A stretch of DNA of 17,377 nucleotides from CAZMRW01 sp964568805 (GCA_964568805.1 CAZMRW010000087.1:1-17377); one strand, 5' to 3'; shown: positions 8,027 through 15,730, numbered from the stretch's first letter. Numbers and translations are program-made. The notes: a model not told the origin generated them from the sequence alone.

Positions 8027-8666
8027 TTACATCATCCGGTGGAGCTGCGCCAGAAATTGTTTGCTGTTCACATAGCCATCAATCCGGTAAGTCTTCCGTT
8101 CCGATTGATCCGGCCCAAAGAACAGAATCGCGGGCGGGCCGATCAGGCCAAAAAGCCTCAACAGTGTGCATGCCGGTACGTTGTCTTGTGTGACATCGGC
8201 CTGCACCAGCGCCAACTTCGATAAAGCCGCCTGCACCTCGTTATCTGCAAAGGCCTTATGCTTTAATTCCTGACAGGACATGCAGCAGTCGGAATAAAAA
8301 CCCTGCATGAGCCATTGGTCTTTAACATGGGCGCCGGCCTTTGACTGGTCGAGCGTAATGTTTTTTGAACCGGCAAATAACATACGCCCGCATCGGCGCA
8401 GCCCTGATAGGTGACTTTCAGATTCATTCTGGTCAACGCTGGGTCATGGCTGCGTACTGGAAGCTCAATAACCCGATGATCCCGATAAATTTCGATACCG
8501 CTAAAAAATTGATCGAGCTGGGCTCTCCCGTAGGGAATAAAGTCGCTCCCACATCGATACCCGGTGTTAGCGAAACCCACTTGATCTTATCACGGTATAG
8601 ATAATAGCCGCCCGCAATATTCCAGAAAAACTCCAGCATATTCGGCGTTTTCACCGCAGCGTTCAC
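8027..8666 (-). pseudogene. dsbD: dsbD remnant: thiol:disulfide interchange protein lacking its membrane domain
   Basis: DsbD passes electrons from cytoplasmic thioredoxin through eight membrane helices to periplasmic isomerases. Only the two periplasmic ends remain here. The N-terminal domain begins near 8636 (FFWNIAGGYYLYRDKI), shifts frame near 8521, and continues as IEIYRDHRVIELPV to YQGCADAGVCYLPV with both conserved cysteines. It then jumps at about 8360-8385 into another frame. There the C-terminal thioredoxin-like domain is found (GFYSDCCMSCQELK with its CxxC, then FFGPDQSERKTYRIDGY), ending at 8027. The whole transmembrane domain, several hundred residues, is absent. The signal peptide and 5' end are also missing where the IS200/IS605-like element begins. 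It cannot make working DsbD. The C-terminal piece alone is a 118-residue open frame but has no secretion signal. Confidence 0.88.
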
Positions 8667-8673
8667 TTAACAA

Positions 8674-8694
8674 CCACCCTCTAAAAGCGGGTGG
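8674..8694. repeat. Right-end hairpin of the IS200/IS605-like element
   Basis: Six base pairs (CCACCC with GGGTGG) close a 9-nt loop. In this family such subterminal hairpins are recognised by the TnpA dimer on single-stranded DNA. It lies within about 10 bp of the last recognisable dsbD sequence. Confidence 0.75.
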
Positions 8695-8745
8695 GTTAGA
8701 ATTACGGACTGAAAGTCCGGATACGCGTCGACTCAACGACGCGTC

Positions 8746-9176
8746 TTAATCAGGTTCCATTTTAAAATTGTCGTTCGGATTCGGTTCAAAGTGATGCTCC
8801 AAATAGTGTTGATCATCTCACCAGTCATCTGCCCGACGGTAGAGCAAAAATAACCGCGCGCCCAAAAATGCCTTCCCCAGTAGCGCTTTTTCAAATGCGG
8901 AAACTCTTCGAACAGAGAGATCGATGTCCTCCCTTTGATTCGCCTCATGATTTCACTGGGGGCCATATTGGGCGGAGCACTCACCAAAATAGGGACATGA
9001 TCTTTACTGACTACACCTTTGATAATCCGTATCTCAAACGCTTCACAGGTCTGTCGGACCAAGTCTCTGACTCGTTCCGCTACTTCACCGCTCAACACTT
9101 GGTAACGATACTTGGTTACCCAAACAAAATGGTACTCAATTTGGTAAACCGTATGGCTGCCGTATCTATAATCCAT
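8746..9176 (-). pseudogene. tnpA: IS200/IS605 TnpA (Y1 HUH transposase), frameshifted, HUH motif altered
   Basis: Y1 transposases move single-stranded DNA using an HUH metal site and one tyrosine. Residues 1-122 read well: YHFVWVTKYRY at the start, then SKDHVPILVSAPP, IKGRTS, and WARGYFCSTVGQMT with the catalytic Tyr109. Two defects are visible. The second His of the HUH motif is Pro (His60-Val61-Pro62; codon CCT at 8991-8993). Near 8805-8812 a one-base change shifts the frame. Read in the next frame, the family-like tail HYLEHHFEPNPND continues to a stop at 8746; the shifted frame instead runs to 8733. The ATG at 9176 follows AAGGAGG by 5 nt, so the ribosome site is intact. It is probably inactive. 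Confidence 0.85.
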
Positions 9177-9213
9177 CACCACCTCCTTGGCTCAATTATC
9201 GCTGCTAAAGCTG

Positions 9214-9229
9214 ACCGGCTAAAGCCGGT
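9214..9229. repeat. Left-end hairpin of the IS200/IS605-like element
   Basis: ACCGGCT and AGCCGGT pair over a 2-nt spacer about 40 bp upstream of the transposase start, next to GGTTTAAAC. This CCGGCTTTAGCCGG arrangement is common at left ends of the family. Confidence 0.75.
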
Positions 9230-9240
9230 GGTTTAAACCT

Positions 9241-9682
9241 TTTGATGAAAAATTAATTTTAAATTTGTCGGTTTGATAATGCGTTTTTACACAGGCTCTG
9301 CCCATTCCGGTCAATTACAAATTTGTATTCCAGCCTCGATAAGTTTCCGGAAAAATCCATGCCGGCTTATAAACAGTTTATGGCTTTAGCAGGATAATCT
9401 TGCCTGCGGATTAATGCGGCTTTACGCGTATGAATATAAGCGACAAAACCTCGGCATGAACCTTCCTAAAACTATTCCTAACTTCATCTAATCTTAATCA
9501 AATCCATACGTTTCCTCTCATCTTGTTTATGTAAACTTTATGCAGTCGTAGCGACGAGGCGAATCGTTGAAGAATGATGAGCTTCCTTAGAAATAGCATC
9601 CTACGGCGCTAAAGCTAAATGATGCTATTGCACTTGTTAGTTGAATCCGCCAATCAAGGAATTATCACAGGGGAGTTTTATT
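9241..9682. other. Gene-free stretch upstream of the small ORF
   Basis: No reading frame here looks like a protein on either strand, and no dsbD 5' sequence is recognisable beyond the insertion. The only clear structure is a hairpin at 9592-9629. The stretch presumably includes the promoter and leader of the small gene starting at 9683. Confidence 0.5.
9592..9629. repeat. Hairpin in the leader of the small ORF
   Basis: AATAGCATC (9592-9600) pairs perfectly with GATGCTATT (9621-9629) around a 20-nt loop that contains GCTAAAGC. It sits 53 nt before the start of the 73-residue ORF. It may be a small mobile-repeat fragment or a leader structure; there is no U-run on the plus strand. Confidence 0.5.
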
Positions 9683-9904
9683 ATGCATAACATTTATATA
9701 CTCAACCAATTTCTGAAAGATGACTTATCGGCAAAAGAAACATATCAACAGACGGCGGATAAACTTCGTGAAGATGCCGGGCTGGGCGAAGCAAGGTCTT
9801 TAATGCCAATTTATAAAAATGATATAGATGCAGTTTTTTCACAGGCACTAATGAGGCGATTGGGAGAAACTCCTTGTGACGACACAGGAACACGGGGCAC
9901 TTAG
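9683..9904 (+). CDS. Small helical protein, probably a truncated DUF2383-like (ferritin-like) domain
   Basis: The 73-residue product has no firm function. It is predominantly helical by inspection. LNQFLKDDLSAKETYQQTADKLRED followed by a second helix with a YKNDIDAVF segment and the ending GETPCDDTGTRGT resembles the first helical hairpin and following loop of DUF2383-type four-helix proteins. Those typically continue for about another 40-70 residues, so this one looks cut short at its TAG. The start at 9683 is chosen because GGGGAG lies 7 nt upstream; a TTG at 9641 has no such site. A 12-bp palindrome AATCGGCCGATT (9909-9920) follows the stop at once. The good ribosome site suggests it is translated. 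Family assignment is by eye and uncertain. Confidence 0.5.
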   Translation: MHNIYILNQFLKDDLSAKETYQQTADKLREDAGLGEARSLMPIYKNDIDAVFSQALMRRLGETPCDDTGTRGT

Positions 9905-10170
9905 GCGAAATCGGCCGATTATTATTAATTTTATATTGCAGCGATATGTGTTTATAAATGCGGAGTGTAAACTGATTGGCTGGAATGATATTGGAACGAA
10001 TCGAAGGGTCTCTGACTTTTAAATTTCAACACATTTTCATCAGGACTTTTTCACAACAGTAATGAAAAGGGCTGGGCTTATCATGAGCCATCAATGCCTT
10101 GTAAAAGAGAGAACGGACAACATGGTGTCTTGAAACATTCCCTGTCAGGGCGGTTCACAGCTCCAGCGCG

Positions 10171-10204
10171 TTTTTATCAATGCAATGCAAGCGCTTGATA
10201 AAAA
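10171..10204. repeat. 10-bp-stem hairpin adjoining the terminator
   Basis: TTTTTATCAA (10171-10180) is the exact inverse of TTGATAAAAA (10195-10204), with a 14-nt loop. It overlaps the U-run of the adjacent minus-strand terminator hairpin, so the two structures form a tandem pair. Confidence 0.6.
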
Positions 10205-10236
10205 AATGCATTCGCAAAAACGTGTTTTACGAATGC
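10200..10236 (-). terminator. Strong rho-independent terminator, minus strand
   Basis: Read on the minus strand, GCATTCGTAAAA pairs with TTTTGCGAATGC (12 bp with one G-U pair) around a 5-nt loop CACGT. It is followed by ATTTTTTT. The nearest known minus-strand gene upstream, the MFS transporter, stops about 600 nt earlier, so it either ends a long 3' region or serves an unrecognised transcript. Confidence 0.75.
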
Positions 10237-10841
10237 GAGTAGAGAACGCCATGAATAAACTTGATCAACAACCTGTTAAAGGATTCGATTAATTTGCTTA
10301 ACTAGAATCAGTGGGGCACAGCCTCTAATTGCCTGATGGCTGGCTTTCATCATCGCCATTCTTAATGCCCTATTAAACTTGCTCCGAGGCCCAGGCGTAT
10401 CGCAAATGCCGGAATTTAATATTAGACGCTAACATGAGACTGGTAGCTAACTACAAAGATGCATTCTTGTTTATTTAGTCTCTGCTGTTTTTGGCTAATG
10501 CTCGATTCATACCATATCCTCTTAACTCATTAAGCATGAAAAATGCCAAGTCATTACTATTGGGCATTTGAGTCCTGCCGCAACACGCAACGACAACTAT
10601 GGCAATCCATTGCTGACGCAATCACCAGCGGATGAACCGGTCAAATTTGGCATCGCTTATCGAACTACTCAAGAGGAAAAAAATAACGGCCCAAACGCTG
10701 AAAGTTTCAGCTGGGCAGTCATGGGCGTGTTAAATGACCTATTTTCACTGTGTTAAATAACGCAGTTTAATTAGAAACGGGATTTCATGATGAGCCTGAA
10801 TCAAGCTATTGTCTGGTTCGGGTATAGCATTAATCCACTAC

Positions 10842-12020
10842 TTAATTCCTGAACAACAGCAACAGAATCAAGGTCAGCGCAGAAAAGCCGGCGCCTGCAT
10901 AAAATGTCATTTCAGCCCCGGCATTGTCCCAAAGCCATCCGGCAATGAGGCTGGCCAGCAGCATAAACACGCCGGATACGAAGTTGAATAATCCAAACGC
11001 GGTGCCTTTCAAAGTCTGCGGCGTTGCATCGGCGACCAGGGTCGCCAGAATCCCTTGGGTAAATCCCATGTGCATGCCCCATAAAGCGACGCCGAGCATC
11101 ACGACCAATGACGAATCTGCCCGCGCCAACACCAGATCGGCCAAAGCCAGCAGAAAAAGACCTGCACACAGCAACGTGTGCTTGCTCATTCGGTCAGACA
11201 GCCTGCCTGCCGGATAGGCCGATACGGCATAGAACAGACTCATCACGACCATCACCAACGGCGCCAGGGTGACTGATATTCCGGTCTGTTGGGCTCGCAA
11301 GACCAGAAATGCCTCGCTGAAACGGCTTAGGGTAAATACTGCGCCAATGACGATGACGCGCCAGTATTGGCTGGAAAAATCTTTAAGAGATGCAAGCCGC
11401 AAGGGCGAACGAAAAGCTGGCGGGCCTGGTTTTGTCTTGGGCTCCTTGACGCCGGCAACGATCAAGATGACGGTGATCGCGGCAGGCGCAACGGCAAACC
11501 ATAATGCCGTCTTGATGTTGCCGTCATAAAGATAGAGCAGCAAAATGGCCAGCAGCGGGCCGAGAACTGCGCCAACGGTATCCATCGACTGGCGCAAGCC
11601 GAAACAGGCGCCGCGAATTTGTTGAGGTGCAACATCGGCGATCAGCGCATCCCGCGGAGCCCCCCGAATGCCTTTGCCGATACGGTCGAATAATCGTGCC
11701 GTAAAGACGGTTTCGATCGAGCCAGCCAACGGAAACAGGGGCTTGCTTAAAGCAGCCAGACCATAACCGAGCAGAATCAGACGTTTGCGATGACCCCAAA
11801 AATCGCTCATCGCGCCGGAAAATATCTTGACGATCTGGGAGGCTGCTTCGGCGATGCCCTCGATAATGCCAACGGTCAAGGCGCTTGCGCCCAGGGTTGT
11901 CACCAGAAACACCGGCAAAATGCTGTGTACCAGTTCCGAGGACATATCCATGAAGAGGCTGACATAGCCCAATGTCCAGATGGTACGGGGAATAGCCGGC
12001 CGTGATTTTCCGGAAAACAC
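10842..12020 (-). CDS. MFS transporter (12-helix type), substrate unknown
   Basis: This is a probable inner-membrane secondary transporter of 392 residues, the normal length for a 12-helix MFS protein. The loop between helices 2 and 3 shows the MFS motif A as GAMSDFWGHRKR (69-80). A RIGKGIRGAPRDALIADVAP segment lies between helices 4 and 5. The second half repeats the motif as GRLSDRMSKH. The start is GTG at 12020 with GGA 8 nt upstream; there is no good upstream alternative. It is the last gene of the minus-strand run from SulP, 161 bp after the aldo/keto reductase, a gap wide enough to hold its own promoter. Drug or metabolite export is the usual role of such proteins, but nothing in the sequence fixes the substrate. 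Confidence 0.88.
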   Translation of the reverse strand: MFSGKSRPAIPRTIWTLGYVSLFMDMSSELVHSILPVFLVTTLGASALTVGIIEGIAEAASQIVKIFSGAMSDFWGHRKRLILLGYGLAALSKPLFPLAGSIETVFTARLFDRIGKGIRGAPRDALIADVAPQQIRGACFGLRQSMDTVGAVLGPLLAILLLYLYDGNIKTALWFAVAPAAITVILIVAGVKEPKTKPGPPAFRSPLRLASLKDFSSQYWRVIVIGAVFTLSRFSEAFLVLRAQQTGISVTLAPLVMVVMSLFYAVSAYPAGRLSDRMSKHTLLCAGLFLLALADLVLARADSSLVVMLGVALWGMHMGFTQGILATLVADATPQTLKGTAFGLFNFVSGVFMLLASLIAGWLWDNAGAEMTFYAGAGFSALTLILLLLFRN

Positions 12021-12181
12021 TAATCTGATCCTGGGTTGAACATCATTTTATCGTAGCGAGCCATTCGCTGTCTGTAGACACGATTCACAACACATCAGCC
12101 ATGGCGCTTTCTGCCTCCCGATTCGAGAAATCTAAGTAGAGACCCGCCGCAGAACGGGGCCGCCTAAAATTGATTGCTGAT

Positions 12182-13051
12182 TTAGAATGCAATCGATTCA
12201 ATCGTATCGATGTCCGCCTGATCGAGCTCAATCGAGTAGCTTGCCAAATCTTCTTGCATATGGCTAGCACTGGTGGTTCCCGTGAGCGGAATCATGCCTT
12301 GCTGCAGGCAAAATCGAAACACCGCCTGGGCCACGGTACAGCCCAGCCGCTTTGCAATGCGCTGAATCACGGGCTGGTTCAGTTCACTCGAATTAGCCGT
12401 CAGCAAAGAAAACCCTTGATAGATGATGTCATGGGCACGGCAAAACTGACGAATCCCGGCGTCCCAGCGGCTGCTCGCAAAACACCGGTTTTGCACGAAC
12501 GCCGGTACCACGTCGGCCTTGTCGACCAGTGCCGTTAATTGTTCCAGATTGATATTGGAAACGCCGATCAGTCTCACCCTACCCGATTTTTGCAAAGCCT
12601 CCATAGCCCGCCACACCTCCCAATCGGCTTCGGTCAGTCCCCGGCTTGACGTCGGGCCATGCAGAATATAGGAATCCACGTAGGTCGTGTTGAGATGATT
12701 TAACGAACTGTCCAGCGACTGTCTGACCTGCGCCGCAAAGTCGGCTTTAGGATCATACGGAAGCCGATGATCCTGGCTGACGGCATAGGTAAATTTTGTT
12801 TGCAGGAAAAGATCGCCGCGCTGCAGTTTACCTTCGGTTAAAACCTGACGGACGGCCTCGCCGACGCCTGCTTCGTAATAGTGACGTCGCTGATTGGCGG
12901 TATCGATGCCAAGAAACCCGGAATCGATGGCCAGTCTGGTTAATGCTTCGGTTTGCGTTTCTTTCCAGGCCGTCCCATACAGAAAGGTGGGAATCGTCAC
13001 CCCTCTATGCTGAACTTGACGACGGTCGATTCTATGCGAAGACGTTATCAT
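12182..13051 (-). CDS. Aldo/keto reductase
   Basis: This is a soluble NADPH-dependent carbonyl reductase of the AKR superfamily, 289 residues, a full-length TIM barrel. The catalytic tetrad is visible as Asp50 (LGIDTAN), Tyr58 or Tyr59 (RRHYYEAGVG), Lys86 (LQTKFT) and His131 (YILHGP). GRVRLIGVSN (157-166) and IPLTGTTSASHM (254-265) form the usual core strand and the cofactor phosphate-binding region. The ATG at 13051 has AGGGG 6 nt upstream. It follows the aldolase gene by 57 bp and is likely co-transcribed. A sugar- or aldehyde-phosphate-related substrate would fit the neighbouring aldolase, but this is inference; the sequence alone gives no substrate. Confidence 0.92.
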   Translation of the reverse strand: MITSSHRIDRRQVQHRGVTIPTFLYGTAWKETQTEALTRLAIDSGFLGIDTANQRRHYYEAGVGEAVRQVLTEGKLQRGDLFLQTKFTYAVSQDHRLPYDPKADFAAQVRQSLDSSLNHLNTTYVDSYILHGPTSSRGLTEADWEVWRAMEALQKSGRVRLIGVSNINLEQLTALVDKADVVPAFVQNRCFASSRWDAGIRQFCRAHDIIYQGFSLLTANSSELNQPVIQRIAKRLGCTVAQAVFRFCLQQGMIPLTGTTSASHMQEDLASYSIELDQADIDTIESIAF

Positions 13052-13108
13052 TCGTTTCCCCTGGTTTAGCTATGAACCTGAATTTCCGGCGCACACTCGA
13101 TGAAAATC

Positions 13109-13783
13109 TCAGCTGGCATAGGAAAGCACATTTCCAAAGACCCGTCGCCAATCGTCGGAAAACTGCTCCACCGCGGCGGGTACCGCAGGATGCGCAAACA
13201 TCTGTTCAGCGACATCGACCGGCAGGGTTATTGCGCCAACCCCCAGTTTCAGTACGTCCAGTGCCTGTTGCACATTTTTGAAGCTGGCGGGCAACAGCCT
13301 GCTTTGCAAGCGATGCCGGTCGAGCAGCAACTGAAGATCGGCCACCACGCCGACGCCGTCGCCTCCCATCGCATCGATACGATTGACATAAGGTGCAAGA
13401 TAATCGGCGCCGCATAATGCCGCAAGAAAGCCCTGATGCGAACAGTAGATGGCCGTCGCCAGCACTTGAATATTCAACGTTTTCATCTTCCTTATGGCCG
13501 CGAGCCCTGTTTCGGTAGCCGGTACTTTCACTACCATATCATAAGGCAATGCATGGAGATGCTTTGCTTCTTCCACCATGTTGTCAACGGAATGGCTCAC
13601 GACTTGCGCATAAAACCTTGCGCCAGGCCCCAATGCCCCGGCTAATGCCGGCAATAACTGACTCAGGCCCAGACCCGATTTGGCCAAAATTGACGGGTTT
13701 GTCGTTACCCCCTTAATCGGCAAGCACGCATTAAAGCGGGCCGCTTGTCCAACATCGGCCGTATCAAGATATAACTCAAGCAT
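13109..13783 (-). CDS. fsa: Fructose-6-phosphate aldolase / small transaldolase
   Basis: This is a class I aldolase of the small transaldolase group, 224 residues against about 220 for E. coli FsaA. The Schiff-base lysine is Lys86 in MVVKVPAT. Other FsaA active-site positions are present: GVTTNPS (25-31), Gln60 (YAQV), Thr110 (LATAIY) and Tyr132 (APYVNRIDA). The Gln and Tyr favour fructose-6-phosphate aldolase (dihydroxyacetone plus glyceraldehyde-3-phosphate) over true transaldolase. That distinction is drawn from known FsaA residues and has not been tested for this protein. ATG at 13783 has GGGGAG 7 nt upstream. It lies 20 bp after the SulP gene and is surely in the same transcript. No formaldehyde-fixation genes adjoin it. 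Confidence 0.92.
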   Translation of the reverse strand: MLELYLDTADVGQAARFNACLPIKGVTTNPSILAKSGLGLSQLLPALAGALGPGARFYAQVVSHSVDNMVEEAKHLHALPYDMVVKVPATETGLAAIRKMKTLNIQVLATAIYCSHQGFLAALCGADYLAPYVNRIDAMGGDGVGVVADLQLLLDRHRLQSRLLPASFKNVQQALDVLKLGVGAITLPVDVAEQMFAHPAVPAAVEQFSDDWRRVFGNVLSYAS

Positions 13784-13803
13784 TGTTAAACTCCCCTTTT
13801 TGA

Positions 13804-15456
13804 TCAGTTTTTCCTGTCATCCGCCGTCATTATTCGAGCGGCCAAGTCATGATCTGAAAACGTCTCGAGGGCATGACCCACTTGCCGGCAAACGCCGCCT
13901 TGCTCCGTATAATTCTTGCTGAAATCATGAATGAATTCCATCACCGTATGATCGATCAGATAACCTTCCGAGAAATCGAAAATAACGGTTTTGCCGCCTT
14001 CCAGTTCGGCCAGGGCATGTTTTAACGGCAGGAAATTTGAAAACAGCGCCGAACCCAGCAGCTTGACGGTGATCGTGTCCGGTCCGCTTTGCTCGATGCT
14101 GAAATGGATTGTAAACATATTGTTTAGCCAAACGCCGCGCGCGATATGGATGCCCAGTTTGACCGTAATCCCGATGGCAACCCCGATCAGCAGATCGGTC
14201 GCCAATACGCCGATAATCGTGATCGTAAACAAACAGAGCTGTTCAATGCCGATAGTCAGGACCTGGCTGAACGTTTGCGGCGACGCGAGACGGTAACCAG
14301 TGTAAACCAGCAGCGCTGCCAGCGAAGCCGTCGGAATATTATGAATGAGATGCGGAAACAGAACGACAAATCCCAACAAGATCAGGCCGTGAAAGAAATT
14401 GGACCAACCGCTTTTGGCGCCGTAACCGATATTGGCCGAGCTCCGGATGATATCCGATATCATCGGCAATCCCCCGATAAAACCCGAGACGGCATTGCCG
14501 AAACCGATCGCAGCCAAATCCTGATCCAGATCGGATGACCGTTTGTAAGGATCAAGCTTATCCACTGCGCTTGCGCTCAACATCGTTTCAAGGCTGCTTA
14601 CCAAACAGATACTGATGACAGCACCCCAAAAATCCAGGGTAAACGCCTTGGAAAAATCGGGAAAATAGAACATGGACGACAATTCGTCGGGAATAGCCAC
14701 CAAAAACTGCGGCGCGATCAGATGGGCATGACCTTTTTCCAATTCCGCCGCCGACATCAAGGGATGCCAATGTTCATGCTGCAAGCCGAAAATCTGCGCC
14801 AACCCCATACCGGTCACCAGCACGACGAGCGGCGCGGGAATGGATTTTAATCTCGGATGCTTCACCCACGGCCAGAAGATCAATATGCCCAGTCCGCTCA
14901 GGCCGATCGCTGCAATCACAGGATTGAGATGCAGCACACTGGTGGGGATTTGGGCGAGCGTCGAAAAAATGCCGCCCGGCTCGGGGTTAACGCCCAGCAT
15001 GACATGGCTTTGCTTGGCGATGATAATAATGCCGATCGCCGCCAGCATGCCATGCACCACGGCGTTCGGAAAATAGGCACTGTACTGCCCCGTTTTATAA
15101 ACGCCCATAATCACTTGCAGCGCGCCGGCCAGCATGATCGCGGCCAAGGTATAGCGGTAACCGGCCATCGAATCGCCTTCACCCAATGCCTGCACCGCAC
15201 CCAGTATCACCACAATCAATCCCGCGGCCGGGCCGTTGATTGTGACATAGGAGCCGTTGATTCGCGACACCAGCAAGCCACCCACAATCGCGGTAATAAT
15301 GCCTGCCGAGGGCGGAAAGCCGGATGCAATGGAGATGCCCAGACACAACGGCAAGGCGATCAGAAAAACGAAAAAGCCGGATAGCAAGTCGCTACGCCAG
15401 TTTTCTTTTAAACCGTTCAAACCGGTTGTGGGCGGCAATGCCGGACGCGTACTCAT
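13804..15456 (-). CDS. SulP-family anion transporter with C-terminal STAS domain
   Basis: This is an inner-membrane anion transporter or channel of 550 residues. The membrane part (about 25-435) has many hydrophobic segments and SulP landmarks: INGPAAGL (73-80), YFPNAVVHGM (128-137), and SSLETMLSASAVDKLD (287-302) with a conserved Glu290. A STAS domain (about 447-545) contains VIFDFSEGYLIDHTVMEFI. The position that is usually a phosphorylatable Ser/Thr in STAS-like loops reads Asp-His-Thr here. Bacterial SulP proteins carry sulfate, bicarbonate or dicarboxylates; the SLET-type sequence recalls the bicarbonate-like branch, but the substrate is undetermined. ATG at 15456 follows GAGG by 7 nt. 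It heads the run with aldolase, reductase and MFS genes. Confidence 0.93.
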   Translation of the reverse strand: MSTRPALPPTTGLNGLKENWRSDLLSGFFVFLIALPLCLGISIASGFPPSAGIITAIVGGLLVSRINGSYVTINGPAAGLIVVILGAVQALGEGDSMAGYRYTLAAIMLAGALQVIMGVYKTGQYSAYFPNAVVHGMLAAIGIIIIAKQSHVMLGVNPEPGGIFSTLAQIPTSVLHLNPVIAAIGLSGLGILIFWPWVKHPRLKSIPAPLVVLVTGMGLAQIFGLQHEHWHPLMSAAELEKGHAHLIAPQFLVAIPDELSSMFYFPDFSKAFTLDFWGAVISICLVSSLETMLSASAVDKLDPYKRSSDLDQDLAAIGFGNAVSGFIGGLPMISDIIRSSANIGYGAKSGWSNFFHGLILLGFVVLFPHLIHNIPTASLAALLVYTGYRLASPQTFSQVLTIGIEQLCLFTITIIGVLATDLLIGVAIGITVKLGIHIARGVWLNNMFTIHFSIEQSGPDTITVKLLGSALFSNFLPLKHALAELEGGKTVIFDFSEGYLIDHTVMEFIHDFSKNYTEQGGVCRQVGHALETFSDHDLAARIMTADDRKN

Positions 15457-15730
15457 AGTAAAACCTCATCGTGCTTGATAGTTATGGCAATCCCTGGCAG
15501 AGATTGTTGTCATGCCCGCCCCCCATTATTGCCCAGCTAGAAATATAACTGCTAATAAAGCGGATATTTTAATGAAAAGTTGTTGCAACCATCGAATTTA
15601 TGGAAGCCATCGGAAATTAGCCGGGTTAGAGTATTGAGGGCGCCTGGGGAGTGCTTCTTGAACGGGACGGAGTTCATACTCTTTACCATTACATTACCAA
15701 AAAATGATCGCTCCGGCAGTGATTTCCGAA

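Larger units (their letters stand above)
8668..9240 (-). mobile_element. IS200/IS605-family insertion, tnpA only, degenerate
   Basis: This is a single-transposase element with no tnpB. The subterminal hairpins are typical of the family. At the 5' (left) end ACCGGCT (9214-9220) pairs with AGCCGGT (9223-9229), next to GGTTTAAAC. At the 3' (right) end CCACCC (8674-8679) pairs with GGGTGG (8689-8694). Two more hairpins follow the transposase: CGGACT/AGTCCG (8705-8719) and ACGCGTC/GACGCGT (8723-8744). Such elements insert without target duplication, so the exact edges cannot be read and are approximate. The right edge meets the truncated dsbD sequence. The other side shows no recognisable dsbD 5' end, so the insertion was probably followed by deletion. 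Confidence 0.85.
9905..10841. other. Near-empty 0.9-kb region with hairpins
   Basis: No convincing gene is seen. A 62-codon plus-strand frame (10568-10756) starts with TTG, lacks a ribosome site and resembles nothing I know. A roughly 50-codon minus-strand frame (10276-10428) ends about 40 nt before a strong minus-strand terminator but also lacks a recognisable start or similarity. The region contains two adjacent hairpins at 10171-10236. It is AT-rich relative to the flanking genes and looks like decayed DNA, possibly hiding a small RNA. Confidence 0.5.

Noticed and set aside
8697..8744. Two consecutive hairpins considered as a CRISPR-like or integron attC repeat
   Set aside because: They are different in sequence, not repeated, and lie inside the IS200/IS605-like element, where such hairpins are expected.
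10250..10291. 13-codon plus-strand micro-ORF (MNKLDQQPVKGFD) considered as a leader peptide
   Set aside because: There is no clear ribosome site, no attenuator-like structure and no gene downstream for it to control.
10276..10428. About 50-codon minus-strand open frame ending shortly before the orphan terminator
   Set aside because: There is no convincing start codon or ribosome site and no known family; kept only as context for the terminator.
10568..10756. 62-codon plus-strand open frame
   Set aside because: It begins with TTG, has no ribosome site and shows no recognisable similarity; it is in a region that looks decayed.
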